DNA of 64,000 nucleotides from Hofstenia miamia (GCA_004352715.1 SCFE01000040.1:723512-787511), one strand, 5' to 3'; shown: positions 35,821 to 47,876, counted from the first letter of the stretch. Program-made: numbers and translations. Notes: generated by a model not told the origin, from the letters alone.

Positions 35821-36709
35821 NNNNNNNNNNNNNNNNNNNNNNNNNNNNNNNNNNNNNNNNNNNNNNNNNNNNNNNNNNNNNNNNNNNNNNNNNNNNNNNN
35901 NNNNNNNNNNNNNNNNNNNNNNNNNNNNNNNNNNNNNNNNNNNNNNNNNNNNNNNNNNNNNNNNNNNNNNNNNNNNNNNNNNNNNNNNNNNNNNNNNNNN
36001 NNNNNNNNNNNNNNNNNNNNNNNNNNNNNNNNNNNNNNNNNNNNNNNNNNNNNNNNNNNNNNNNNNNNNNNNNNNNNNNNNNNNNNNNNNNNNNNNNNNN
36101 NNNNNNNNNNNNNNNNNNNNNNNNNNNNNNNNNNNNNNNNNNNNNNNNNNNNNNNNNNNNNNNNNNNNNNNNNNNNNNNNNNNNNNNNNNNNNNNNNNNN
36201 NNNNNNNNNNNNNNNNNNNNNNNNNNNNNNNNNNNNNNNNNNNNNNNNNNNNNNNNNNNNNNNNNNNNNNNNNNNNNNNNNNNNNNNNNNNNNNNNNNNN
36301 NNNNNNNNNNNNNNNNNNNNNNNNNNNNNNNNNNNNNNNNNNNNNNNNNNNNNNNNNNNNNNNNNNNNNNNNNNNNNNNNNNNNNNNNNNNNNNNNNNNN
36401 NNNNNNNNNNNNNNNNNNNNNNNNNNNNNNNNNNNNNNNNNNNNNNNNNNNNNNNNNNNNNNNNNNNNNNNNNNNNNNNNNNNNNNNNNNNNNNNNNNNN
36501 NNNNNNNNNNNNNNNNNNNNNNNNNNNNNNNNNNNNNNNNNNNNNNNNNNNNNNNNNNNNNNNNNNNNNNNNNNNNNNNNNNNNNNNNNNNNNNNNNNNN
36601 NNNNNNNNNNNNNNNNNNNNNNNNNNNNNNNNNNNNNNNNNNNNNNNNNNNNNNNNNNNNNNNNNNNNNNNNNNNNNNNNNNNNNNNNNNNNNNNNNNNN
36701 NNNNNNNNN
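35821..36709. other. Assembly gap (889 N)
   Basis: Undetermined sequence between repeat-family sequence on both sides. Confidence 0.99.
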
Positions 36710-36848
36710 CACGAGCTGCCTTCCCCTCAGGTAGCACTTCGGCTGGAAGCTGTATGAATTGGTCATCATCCTGGATGTTTACCTAAACAGTTACAAGTTA
36801 CAGTGGATGAATTACCGATGTTGTTTGTTAGATCTATTATTGTTATTT
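36710..36848 (+). repeat. 139-bp segment repeated at 38307-38445
   Basis: Matches 38307-38445 in every block compared, including CACGAGCTGCCTTCCCCTC. The first copy starts at the edge of the N gap and the second stops at the single N at 38446, which points to assembly duplication. Confidence 0.9.
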
Positions 36849-37800
36849 CGCTAGAATCGTGGCTGCTCTATTAAGGCCTCATTTGTAACCTTCTGCAGAG
36901 TCAATTAGTTCTTTGGTAATGCCACTATAGTACCTAGCCACCGATTCTACATTGTTTGGATTTTCGAGAGCATATTTATATATTACTAGATTAAAGTTTA
37001 AACTAGTTACTAGTAGCTTGAACAACAAACATTTTTTTTAAAGAAACATGTTAAATTGAACTGGATTAAAAAGAAACGTTCATGACCGAAAAATTTTACC
37101 AGTCTAAACAAAGTTTAAACATTTTTTCAAAAATGCCACTTAGTGATTTTTCTATACAGCTTGTGGGTTTTTTAAAAGGACAAGTCGTTTTTCCCATTTT
37201 GTCAAACACTTTTCTCTAAATTTGCAAATTGTTAGTAAGTGTTCCTTCCCCTACAATGAAAATTTCAGCAAAATTGCAGTACCTGAGGTATTTGAAAACA
37301 AATTATTTTATGATGAAAATTCCGATTTCCTTTTATTTTTCTCTGAATCTTAATTTTAGGGAACAATTTTAACAAATATTTTTGAATCCCATGGTGTTTC
37401 AGCTAATCCCAAGCATTTCTCTACACAGCTAGGCTACTCAAGCCCTATTAAGGATTGCTCTGACTTCGCTAATGCAAAGTCAGAGATCATGGCGCCTACA
37501 ACAGCGCTGACAGAGCATAATTTCAAAACGTAAATGAAAGAGGAGGCACCTCTCTATTATGTTGCTTTTTAAGATTTTAAAAAAGTTCCTAGATAATTTA
37601 ATCTAAAACAACATTTTCAAAAAATTTTCTTCAAGCCTATTTGGAAAATCGTAAGCCATGGACACTTCTATTGATAAATGTACTCGAAAAATACTGTCAA
37701 AGATTATACTAAGGCTGAAGTACTTGAAAAGATTTACTATTTTTCGTTGATAATTTCGATTTTTTTTTAAAAAAATTTAAATACACTTCATATCTAACAT
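36849..37800 (+). repeat. Repeat family B, copy 1, in otherwise gene-free DNA
   Basis: From about 37480 (AACGTAAATGAAAGAGGAGG near 37528) through the AATCGT...CTATTGAT(A)AATGTA(C)TCGAA block at about 37647-37690, it resembles 55380-55780 with large differences. The rest is AT-rich without frames. Confidence 0.4.
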
Positions 37801-38110
37801 TGAGATAATACTATGGCTTAGAGGTTCCTTTCTTATAGTTTAATTTACCTCCCAGGCCAGTTGAGCCAGAGGTATTGTGCTCATTATCCTGTGATGCCTT
37901 CTGAGTCATTAGTGCTTAAATTTTTTTCAAGAAATCGTAAAACTTATGAAATTCCAAAGCAGTTAGTAATGTTTAATTTTTTACCCATTCTCACATGAAA
38001 AATTTTTCGAACTTCAAGCGCCCCTTGATTTTTTAAGGGGTTTGCCGCCACTGCTTGACGGCGGCTAGGGATAAAATTACAAATTGTATTTTAGAACTTT
38101 ACTGCTGGTT
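37801..38110 (+). repeat. 310-bp segment repeated at 38447-38756
   Basis: Appears identical to 38447-38756. The first copy ends at the N at 38111 and the second begins right after the N at 38446. It includes the palindromic GCCGCCACTGCTTGACGGCGGC. Confidence 0.9.
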
Positions 38111-38756
38111 NCTTTGTTCGTCTCCTACATGCACCTATAATGTTTATACATTGTGATGATACTATACCACTGGTTAACGTGAATGCACAGCAATTATGTG
38201 CTATTTAATAGTGAGCTGAGGAATAAGAACCACTTTGAGACTGTTTATTTGAATTGAGATAGAAATTAAATGCTGAGACAATTAGGATAGCACCGCGCAC
38301 TCAAACCACGAGCTGCCTTCCCCTCAGGTAGCACTTCGGCTGGAAGCTGTATGAATTGGTCATCATCCTGGATGTTTACCTAAACAGTTACAAGTTACAG
38401 TGGATGAATTACCGATGTTGTTTGTTAGATCTATTATTGTTATTTNTGAGATAATACTATGGCTTAGAGGTTCCTTTCTTATAGTTTAATTTACCTCCCA
38501 GGCCAGTTGAGCCAGAGGTATTGTGCTCATTATCCTGTGATGCCTTCTGAGTCATTAGTGCTTAAATTTTTTTCAAGAAATCGTAAAACTTATGAAATTC
38601 CAAAGCAGTTAGTAATGTTTAATTTTTTACCCATTCTCACATGAAAAATTTTTCGAACTTCAAGCGCCCCTTGATTTTTTAAGGGGTTTGCCGCCACTGC
38701 TTGACGGCGGCTAGGGATAAAATTACAAATTGTATTTTAGAACTTTACTGCTGGTT

Positions 38757-39209
38757 ACAATTGCAAAAACATTCAGATTGAATGATAAACACCTCAAAGG
38801 ATGTTTTCATGTTGAACTGTTACAATTAATAGCTTTCTACTGATGTGATTTCCATATAGCAGATCAGTGAGTTTTGCAATTTTTGTTAACATTTCATTAT
38901 TATAAACTTTGAACTAGTAAAACTTTTGTATCTTTATCAATGAATACATTCTTTGCATTAGTGTTTGCAGAACTCTTTTTGCTAGCAAATGTTATTTTAG
39001 CTGAAATTGTAATTGAATAGATTTTAAAAACATTAAATTAACGGAGGAACAAAACCCTTCACTGTTGATAAAGAAATTTTTATTAAATTAAAATATAAAA
39101 CTATAAAAATTTGCAGTGAGTAATTTGAGGAACCTTAAGTAGATACTCAGTGATTTGGTGTTAGTTAATGAGCAAAGACAGTAGAATGGATTTCTAATCA
39201 AAAGAAGAT
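38757..39209. other. 3' flank of the membrane-protein gene
   Basis: AT-rich, no frame. It should contain the 3' UTR and poly(A) signal of the minus-strand gene that ends at 39210. Confidence 0.4.
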
Positions 39210-41012
39210 TCACAACATATTTTTATGCATTTTTAATAAAAAAATTTGGAAATTTTCAAGATATTTACAAAATAGACTATCATACACGGAGTTTTTTACT
39301 TTTATCTTTGTGAGCTTTATTGGGTGAAACACCACATTATCATACTTTAGAAGATTGACATATGATTGCTTCATACCCAATGATGAGGCAACTTGAAAAT
39401 ATTTACCATTTGTAATGTGTTTAACATTTTCCATCTTTGTAAGTCCATGGAAAATATATGGTGTAGCAATTTCTAAGAAAACTCCATATTTTGCAAGAAC
39501 TTCTCCAATTTTCATATAGGTGGAGGCATACGTAGATGGAAGATACACAAAATCAGAATACGATTGAAATCCCATTTCCTTCAAATTATCATCGTATTGT
39601 GTTAGGAACCGTTTGATATCTTCATCTTGTTCAGTTCTAAGTTGCTTTATTGCTTTAATAAGAAAGCTTGCACCATATCGCAGGCTATTCCATGGAGGCC
39701 ATTCTGCATGTTTGTCATTAAAATTCATTTTTGGTACAATACTTTCCTGCAAATAAAGGCTTGATAGATGGTTTCTTTCAAAAGACCAAGGTTGCAGTAT
39801 TGTATCATCACTCAATAGTATGTAACCATCCAACTGAAAACCGCATCTTACTGCTTTTGTCAGACACTCATATGATGTGAATCCACTATTCAAAGTTGAA
39901 TTAAAATAGGAATTGTCTTCAAATATAGTTTCTACGCCATTTATTTCAGGTGCGCAGTAGATTATATGAGTGAAAAACGGAGAATATAAAATATCTACTA
40001 ATTTTTTAATTGTTGCATAGCTTTCATTAAATCTCAATTCCATGATAAGAAGAACATTTCTTATTGGCTCAACATCAATGTTGATGTCTTTGAATCTGTG
40101 CTCTAGATTACACTCAAGTTTTTCATCATCTAGCTTATAAAACTTTGAAGGTGTGTGGTTTTTTGGAGATTTATATACTACAGTTTCTATAATATTACTT
40201 CGAAATGAAGGATTTCGGCATATACCTGATAGAGGAACTATTGAAACTTTAGTTTGATCAAACGAAGCATCCAACTGTAATTTATTGTCATGAACATAGA
40301 AAGGGGATCTGTATGTTACAAGAAAATGAGATTCACTTAGTCCAGATTTCATGATTATAAAGTCACTTTGCAGAATACTCTCACTTTCAAATTTTTCAAA
40401 TCCAATTGTTATAGATGGTTGGCCATTAACTATATGCTCATGTGAATGATAGAGATATTGCACGATGGCAGAGCTGTGCTGACATGTTATCAAAGGCTGC
40501 AATGTTTCACAATTCTGACTTTGCTCAGCATTATATATACACTTTAATATGTTGTACATCGTCATGTTCTTCAGTCTCTTGTTTACTAATAAATTCTCAT
40601 GCAAATTTGAAGTGGAGGCCATTTCATCCAATATGAAACTGTAGTTGCGTTTTACAATGCTTGAATCAGAATTTAGAACAATGACATTTCTAATGCAATT
40701 GTTTTCTTTCATAAATTCCATTACTTCATGAATAATTACAGAAAATTCTTCTCGAGATCCAAAATTGCCCATTTTGATTATTGGATAAGCAAATACTGGC
40801 AATTGAAAGTTATTTGGATTTTGTAGCAAAATGAATGTTTGATGATTTTCCAAACAGAATTTGTTGACTTCAATTCGGAAATAATATCTTTCATTGACTA
40901 CGTAGATATTGTTATAATAAGGTAAACTAAAAGCAAATATGCAACCAAAAATAACAAATCCGTAAATTTTCTTTGACCTAAGCGATGAGGTTCTTAGAAA
41001 GAACTTGTTCAT
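39210..41012 (-). CDS. Type II membrane protein, possibly glycosyltransferase-like, 600 aa
   Basis: A single uninterrupted 600-codon frame. A basic N-terminus (residues 1-16) precedes a hydrophobic anchor at about 17-34, giving a short cytoplasmic tail and a large lumenal or extracellular domain, with NxS/T sites (for example near NYS, NES, NST). The lumenal part has a beta-strand (NVLLIMEL) near residue 312 and a strand with acidic pair, GYILLSDDTILQPWSF, near residue 405. Then WPPWNSL appears near 440 and VFLEIATPYIFHG near 525. This order recalls nucleotide-sugar transferases, in particular STELLO/DUF288-type proteins, but that is inference and I do not firmly recognise the family. No intron is evident, unlike the CSDE1 gene, and no TE motif. 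Start chosen at the first Met before the anchor. Codon use and intactness argue for a functional gene. Confidence 0.75.
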   Translation of the reverse strand: MNKFFLRTSSLRSKKIYGFVIFGCIFAFSLPYYNNIYVVNERYYFRIEVNKFCLENHQTFILLQNPNNFQLPVFAYPIIKMGNFGSREEFSVIIHEVMEFMKENNCIRNVIVLNSDSSIVKRNYSFILDEMASTSNLHENLLVNKRLKNMTMYNILKCIYNAEQSQNCETLQPLITCQHSSAIVQYLYHSHEHIVNGQPSITIGFEKFESESILQSDFIIMKSGLSESHFLVTYRSPFYVHDNKLQLDASFDQTKVSIVPLSGICRNPSFRSNIIETVVYKSPKNHTPSKFYKLDDEKLECNLEHRFKDINIDVEPIRNVLLIMELRFNESYATIKKLVDILYSPFFTHIIYCAPEINGVETIFEDNSYFNSTLNSGFTSYECLTKAVRCGFQLDGYILLSDDTILQPWSFERNHLSSLYLQESIVPKMNFNDKHAEWPPWNSLRYGASFLIKAIKQLRTEQDEDIKRFLTQYDDNLKEMGFQSYSDFVYLPSTYASTYMKIGEVLAKYGVFLEIATPYIFHGLTKMENVKHITNGKYFQVASSLGMKQSYVNLLKYDNVVFHPIKLTKIKVKNSVYDSLFCKYLENFQIFLLKMHKNML

Positions 41013-43096
41013 AATACGCAGTTCTGAGGAAAATATCGAAATGATTAAAGATACAACTTACGGAATTTGCTTATGCTTGCAGAAATGATTATAACGTAAT
41101 AGAGTTCTCTTTGCGTAACATCAAAAAGCTGTTATGTTTTCCAAGTTATTGTAAAATGCGAATAATTGAAAATAAGTGTAAATAGTTGTTCCATATAAAC
41201 AATTATGTGCATTAATTAGACTGCTTGAAATCATATATAATAAAACAAACATTTAATGCATGTTACATTAAGTAGTTAATCGTATGTTTTCTTCAAACTT
41301 TTACCTTTCTTCAACATACAGGAGGACAAAATTTTTGAAGTTGATATTTCCTATGGAAGTCTTGATGATGCTGACACCATAAGTTGAGTGACAGTCTTGT
41401 AGACTGTTCCAAGAAATTGCATGACTTCTATAAATTTATGTTTTTCAGTAGAATCCATTTTCCTAGCTGGGATGCTGGAATCTTACTGCCACTTGTGTTA
41501 GTTGATTCAGCAACCATAAAATAATATACAAAAGTTTGAAACATATCGGAAGTTTCTATCTTAACTCGTTTAAACTCCTTTTTTGGTAATTTTTTCTAAA
41601 AGTTGACTGATCGTATAGCTTTCGCAGGGTATATTTTCCAGAAATTTTCAAAATTCAGTTTCTAAATTTTACGCAGTGGTATGATTCACACCAGCAAAAC
41701 ACTTGTCAAAACATTCTCGAATGGATTCTCTTGTAGAACAGACGTTGTCTTGAAACTCTTTTCACTGAAATTGTAGCAAAACGCATATAAAGTACCAATA
41801 ATTGTTTCTGAGTTAAAAATTATTTCATTTTTCAAGAAATGTGGATGCTAAAAGCTTTTAACGACTGGTATCTTCACAAAACATTATTATTAAGAATTTT
41901 ACACTTTTTCCTTTTTTAAGATTTTGCTATGTTCAGTGCTATACAGTGACGTAGCCACAGGGGCGCACCCAGCTTTTTTTCTGAGGGGGGGAACTATTCT
42001 TTAGATTATATATTTATATATATATATATATATATTGGCATATTTTCATAGATATTCTTACATGCAAAGTAGTTTATAAATTCATTATTCTGAAGATTTT
42101 GACTACAACAATGGAAAAAGCATTGTCAGGGAAATTAAATAGTATACAATTTTTGACATCCTACCCAAAACAGAAAGGTTGATATTAACGAAATTCAATT
42201 ATTCAATTTAAGGTTTACTATTTCATATATCTACTTTTAAATGTCATTTTTATAATTAAATTTTAACATAGCAAACGTAACCAGCATACTATGAATGTTT
42301 GTTAAAAATTACTAAAACTGAATTATTTTTCCCTACAGCTATTCAACCATTACTAAGATTGGCTAACACACATATCTGCTCCGTGGTTCAGTAGGTGAGG
42401 ATGATTTCGAGTTAACTGATCCTAATCTCAATAGGAGAAATTTCCATTTTTTGTGGTAGGATGATCTTTAAAAAATTCTTACTTTCTTATTTCTTAGTTA
42501 TTCCAACCAAAAAGTTAGGTCTAATTCTTGAAGCTTGAATCATGCCCAACTCAACTTTTAAGAAAATGTGCTCACGGTAGTTGAAAATTCTAGATTAAAT
42601 TTTTCAAAAATAGATAATACTGATGTACAATTTCAAAACGTTGTTTAAGAAATTGTAAAATATTCACAACAACTGTTGTGTAATAGTTTATTTTTTTCAA
42701 TTTCAGCCCCTTTTTTCCAATAGCTCAGTCGAGCCCCAGCCCACCGCGGCTCCGACTTCAACTTCTGTTAGCAGAAGAGAACAGGACTTAGGATCATGCC
42801 GTATTAATACTGTGCGTCCACAAAATACCTTTAGTTACATTTTGTAACTTGCCGTAATTTAAATTTAATACATTATTTTCTATTGTTTTTTAGCATTGCT
42901 ATGTAATTCACCATATTTCACTACAGGTAAAAAATACAGAAACCGTGTCCAAATTATTTTCACATTTTGCAAAATATAATTTAATAGAAAATTTCATTCA
43001 AAATTGCTATATTTCTCATTGCTAATTTCGCTTTTTGGCAATAATTGGAATGAAAATAATAGATAAGAAATCATAGCATAAAAACCAAGCATATCA
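41013..43096. other. Upstream region of the membrane-protein gene; weak exon and TE end
   Basis: The minus-strand gene's promoter should lie near 41013-41300. At 41332-41397, after a pyrimidine-rich stretch ending ACATACAG, a 21-codon plus-strand frame (EDKIFEVDISYGSLDDADTIS, 20 of which look protein-like) could be a terminal exon, but nothing joins to it. At 41945 CAGTGACGTAGCCACAGGGG looks like a hAT-type end. A TA microsatellite lies at 42010-42035. Confidence 0.3.
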
Positions 43097-44096
43097 NNNN
43101 NNNNNNNNNNNNNNNNNNNNNNNNNNNNNNNNNNNNNNNNNNNNNNNNNNNNNNNNNNNNNNNNNNNNNNNNNNNNNNNNNNNNNNNNNNNNNNNNNNNN
43201 NNNNNNNNNNNNNNNNNNNNNNNNNNNNNNNNNNNNNNNNNNNNNNNNNNNNNNNNNNNNNNNNNNNNNNNNNNNNNNNNNNNNNNNNNNNNNNNNNNNN
43301 NNNNNNNNNNNNNNNNNNNNNNNNNNNNNNNNNNNNNNNNNNNNNNNNNNNNNNNNNNNNNNNNNNNNNNNNNNNNNNNNNNNNNNNNNNNNNNNNNNNN
43401 NNNNNNNNNNNNNNNNNNNNNNNNNNNNNNNNNNNNNNNNNNNNNNNNNNNNNNNNNNNNNNNNNNNNNNNNNNNNNNNNNNNNNNNNNNNNNNNNNNNN
43501 NNNNNNNNNNNNNNNNNNNNNNNNNNNNNNNNNNNNNNNNNNNNNNNNNNNNNNNNNNNNNNNNNNNNNNNNNNNNNNNNNNNNNNNNNNNNNNNNNNNN
43601 NNNNNNNNNNNNNNNNNNNNNNNNNNNNNNNNNNNNNNNNNNNNNNNNNNNNNNNNNNNNNNNNNNNNNNNNNNNNNNNNNNNNNNNNNNNNNNNNNNNN
43701 NNNNNNNNNNNNNNNNNNNNNNNNNNNNNNNNNNNNNNNNNNNNNNNNNNNNNNNNNNNNNNNNNNNNNNNNNNNNNNNNNNNNNNNNNNNNNNNNNNNN
43801 NNNNNNNNNNNNNNNNNNNNNNNNNNNNNNNNNNNNNNNNNNNNNNNNNNNNNNNNNNNNNNNNNNNNNNNNNNNNNNNNNNNNNNNNNNNNNNNNNNNN
43901 NNNNNNNNNNNNNNNNNNNNNNNNNNNNNNNNNNNNNNNNNNNNNNNNNNNNNNNNNNNNNNNNNNNNNNNNNNNNNNNNNNNNNNNNNNNNNNNNNNNN
44001 NNNNNNNNNNNNNNNNNNNNNNNNNNNNNNNNNNNNNNNNNNNNNNNNNNNNNNNNNNNNNNNNNNNNNNNNNNNNNNNNNNNNNNNNNNNNNNNN
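43097..44096. other. Assembly gap (1000 N)
   Basis: Undetermined. The first bases after it match the end of the CRE/CCAAT repeat, so the gap probably hides another copy. Confidence 0.99.
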
Positions 44097-44759
44097 GTAC
44101 GAGTCCCCTTAACTACTAATCTCTCTTTGTTTAATTTCTGTATAATATTTTCCACATGTATTAATGAATTAGTTTTAAATATTATTTGTTTGCTTAGAAA
44201 CGAGAATGTTGTTTACGTAGAATGAAATTGTGTGTATAATTTTATGTAGCGAATTTCGGATTTATACATAATCCATGTTTTTACTCTTTCTGAAAAATGT
44301 GGGTTGGTTTTATTATGTATTACGCCTTTTAAGTATAGCGAATATGCGAACTCTTTGTTTAATTTCTATATTTAATATACGGATTTTTGAAAGTTTTCCC
44401 AAATTATATTTTTACATATGCGATTCTCAAAATTATGGAAAATTAGTTTGTAATATTATGTGTACGTATCCCGAAAGGGGTTGTTATAATACGGTATATA
44501 TTAACATAGCGTAATGCAAACAAATGTGATATTATCAAAAATTACTCATACCAAAAAAATGGCCCGTGATATCAGAAGTGAAATTACTCATACCAAAAAA
44601 TGTAATTATATCAAAACAAGGTAAATTTGGGTGTGAATCATTTAACCAGGTCCGAATGTGCTAATTAAAAACTAATAGTGAGCTGTCAGCCGGTTACCCC
44701 CGAGCTGTCAAGAAAGCTTTGTGAGCTGTCAAAACAAGTAGGTGATTCACTAATTATCA
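44097..44759. other. Repeat tail after gap, then no gene seen
   Basis: GAGTCCCCTTAACTACT at 44101-44117 matches the right end of the CRE/CCAAT repeat copy near 44893, suggesting a truncated copy. A 79-codon frame at 44275-44514 has no recognisable features. ATTACTCATACCAAAAAA(A)TG recurs at about 44543 and 44583. Confidence 0.4.
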
Positions 44760-44910
44760 TTTGCAAACACCCCTCGATATCTGTGAGTCAGCACTCAAAC
44801 CACCCTCGCCAATATTCACGATCTGTCACGTGACGTGTGACGTCATAAGCTCTCGACCAATCAGAGGCGTTTGTTTGTGGCAGGCTTCCGGTCCCCTTAA
44901 CTACTCTGCT
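44760..44910 (+). repeat. Dispersed CRE/CCAAT repeat, copy 2
   Basis: Contains CGCCAATATTCACGA, TGTGACGTCATAAG and CTCTCGACCAATCAGA in that order, then TCCCCTTAACTACT. Shares these blocks with copies at 9.8 and 51.8 kb. No coding. Confidence 0.65.
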
Positions 44911-45044
44911 GCTTTATTTATTAACTAGTTTTTATCATCAGCAGTTAGTGTCACATTAACGAGACTGAGTTACTAAATCGAATACTGTCTGTCTATTATC
45001 ACATAGTTAGGGTACACATAATAAATATAGTTCTTTGAGAATGA

Positions 45045-45370
45045 GCTGAGTTGATCAATGGATGGAACCTTACTCTGTTGCAGTTTGGCGGATAACTTCT
45101 TGGTGATCAGATACCGCTTCGGGCAGTGGGCCCATTGTTAACTGGAGTCTCTCTCATGCAGTTTCCTAAAGTATGGCTGTTACATGTTACTCTTATTTAC
45201 ATGGATACTAAATATAGTTTAGTATGGAAAAGGAGAAACAGTGTTCATGAGACAATGAAAGTTATATTAGTTAGACATTACCCCGCTTGAAAGAAACTGT
45301 AGTTCAATGTCACTAAATAATTCTGAGTTAACGCACATCTTGGCCTGGGTGATGATTCTACAAGATTTAT
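45045..45370 (+). repeat. Dispersed repeat family C, copy 2
   Basis: 45200-45370 matches the reverse complement of 35640-35820. Its left part (about 45100-45190) weakly resembles the reverse complement of 36710-36810, so the 36-kb gap probably lies inside another copy. Confidence 0.6.
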
Positions 45371-46079
45371 AAGAATTAATCAGGTCAGATCAGGATTGCG
45401 GAGTCACAAATCAAGTCCAGGTTTAAGCAGGATCCGAATCAGATTTGACAGCACTCATGCTGTTTGATCAATTTGATATCATTTTAGTTTTATTAGATGG
45501 GAAACACCTATTTAACTCAGTCTGGTCCCAATACATTATTTTATTGCTTTCCTTCAATACATCTGTTTATGTGTGACAGGATAACGTGAAACAACAAAAA
45601 CTATTACCAAAGATAACAGTATATAATTATAATTACTGTATCCTACCTATGCAGCGCTAATTGGAAATGTTTTGTTGATTTATGGTTGGTCTTCAGCTAG
45701 TGATAGGGCCAATATTTTTACTCAATGAAAAGTTTATGCTCACGTATCGCTTAATTTTATTAGTATTACCGTTGGTATTTATATAAAGACACTCTAAAAA
45801 ATATTAAGAAATTTCTATGGTTACAAGACTGGGTTCAATTTAAAAAAATTACTTACATATAGATAGAATAATTATCTCTTCTTTTAGAATATATTAATGC
45901 CTAAAACAGTTCTTAACATTGAAATACAGTGTAAATGAATAGGGGAAGTATATATTTAGAGAAGAGCAAGATATTATTTTTATGAAATCGCTTCCTCTAT
46001 GCACATTAGGATTAGACAGGTTTACATCAGGTCCGATCTGGTCAGATTTCAAATGTAGGTGAACTCATCACTACCATAC

Positions 46080-46132
<53 letters not shown>

Positions 46133-47168
46133 ATCTTACAGTGAGAAAGATGTAATCATTTTAAAAATGAATTTTTAATGCCCTAATAAATCAAAAACAA
46201 ATTTGTATATTGGTACTCAGCCAACTGGAATTGTCTTTCCAATTATTCGTGAAAAATCAGTACATATTCTGGGATAATTTTCGAACCAGATTTATCAATG
46301 AAGTTTCATATTAGTTCTGCTGTTAGAACTTATAACTATTGTATCAGTTTTACGATTACTCAATCAGAGCTTCTAATCGAAAAATCGATTATACTAATAC
46401 TTCTTTCAGCAAATAACGTGCTTCTAGGATAGGGCAGATATCGGTCAAAAACAAAGTGTGCAGGCAAAGGCCAGGAATACGGACTGAAATTGACATAATT
46501 ATTGTCGTTATTTGAGAAACTATTGATTGATAATAACCTTCTATTTATTTATTCTATATAGGGTAAAGTGAGGTAGTATGGACACCTCAGTTAATATGGA
46601 CACCCCTTTGATTCGTCTATTGATATTAAAAGGCGTAAAATTTTGATGGATATTTGCTTTAGCCGAATTTACGCTGTTAAGAGGCCATTTTAGAGATAAT
46701 ATTGTCAAGGAGCCAATAATAAGCGCAAAGCAGCGTTAAATGTTACTTGAGTGTATGGTTTTAGATAGAGCCATCTTATGAGAGTAAGAAGTAATTGATG
46801 TTCGGTAATCAATATGCTAAATCTATTTTTTGGCACACATATTACGGCACAGTGAGTTAATTTTGTTGTTTCAGAATATTTGCTATAATAATGAATTATA
46901 AGTTATTAAGTGTATATTTATATTATATATGTTGAATGACCTGAAATATGTGCATTAATATAAAATTGAGTATCCATATGGCAAGCCTTCATAATCAATA
47001 TTTAAATATATTCAACTAATTTCTGATTCTCGTCAAATAAGTGTGGCGGGTAATTATAAGTTTGACAGTGTATTACCCCCTTCAAACAAGTGTGGTATAC
47101 TTTCTCTCGCTATCACGTTTTATTAAAATTTATTAACCATTTGTTTACGTAAGCAGTGAATAAAACCA
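45371..47168. other. No gene seen; TA microsatellite and a transposon-like end
   Basis: TA tract at about 46083-46130. At 46558-46610, TATAGGGTAAAGTGAGGTAG, followed by two TATGGACACC repeats, looks like a Tc1/mariner-type terminus with TA, but I found no inverted partner. Confidence 0.45.
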
Positions 47169-47176
47169 TAGAGAAC

Positions 47177-47467
47177 CAGGCCCGTGGCTTGCATTTGAAG
47201 TTAGGGGGCCATGACCCCGCAAAGTTCAATAAATTAATCATAGTTTTACTCATATGAGATAGTTTTCACCCTTTTTCATTGAATTTTTAAATAGAATTGC
47301 ATTAGTATTATGTATATTTCAAATAAAAGATATTCACTCTAACTTAGTTACAGAATATTAGAATTAATACTATGGAGTTTTGTATCCAGGATGCCAAAAG
47401 GAAAGGGGGCACAGTGGCCCAACAGGGGGGCCATGGCCCCCCTGGCCCTCCCCTAGCCACGGCCCTG
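47177..47467. mobile_element. hAT-type MITE, 291 bp, 8-bp target duplication
   Basis: Inverted ends CAGGCCCGTGGCT (left) and AGCCACGGCCCTG (right), with GC-rich subterminal GGGGGCCATG(G)CCC palindromes. Target duplication TAGAGAAC at 47169-47176 and 47468-47475 is perfect. An 8-bp duplication with CAG...CTG ends is the hAT hallmark. It has no coding capacity and depends on a transposase elsewhere. Confidence 0.9.
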
Positions 47468-47475
47468 TAGAGAAC

Positions 47476-47876
47476 TAGTATATTTAGTAGTCTATAAAAA
47501 ACTCATGATTTCGCTGTTGCATGCAATTATAAAAATATTAACCTCCTCGGGCCTGAGAACGAAATAATTTATTTTTTTTATTCAGTCAGCCTTAATTGCC
47601 ATACTTTACAAAAATTTGGAACTTTTTAGTTTCAACCTGACTTTTTTGTATTATATATGATACATTTCAGCCTGAAGTTGCACAACAAACGAAATAAAGA
47701 ATTTCAAAAAAAAACATTCAATGTTGCAAAACATATAAAAATACAATTCATTCAAATAACAATAATAAAAAATTTTGTCTCTTTGTGAAAAAATTCTTTT
47801 GGAAGGCAATGTTGTAATTAGTTTTTTCTCAGGAAGAAATTCAGCACCCTGCTGATTAACCAGTGTCATGGTTTGG
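47476..47876. other. No gene seen
   Basis: AT-rich sequence between the MITE and the hairpin. The minus-strand frame 47651-47947 runs through the hairpin and is most likely chance. Confidence 0.45.

Noticed and set aside
40442-40636. Plus-strand frame inside the 600-aa gene
   Set aside because: Antisense shadow of the intact minus-strand gene.
42382-42450. tRNA-like A box (TGGTTCAGTAGG)
   Set aside because: No B box (GGTTCGA) at the right distance and no cloverleaf; at best a decayed SINE head.
46558-46610. Complete Tc1/mariner MITE
   Set aside because: Only one plausible end is present; no inverted partner found within several kb.
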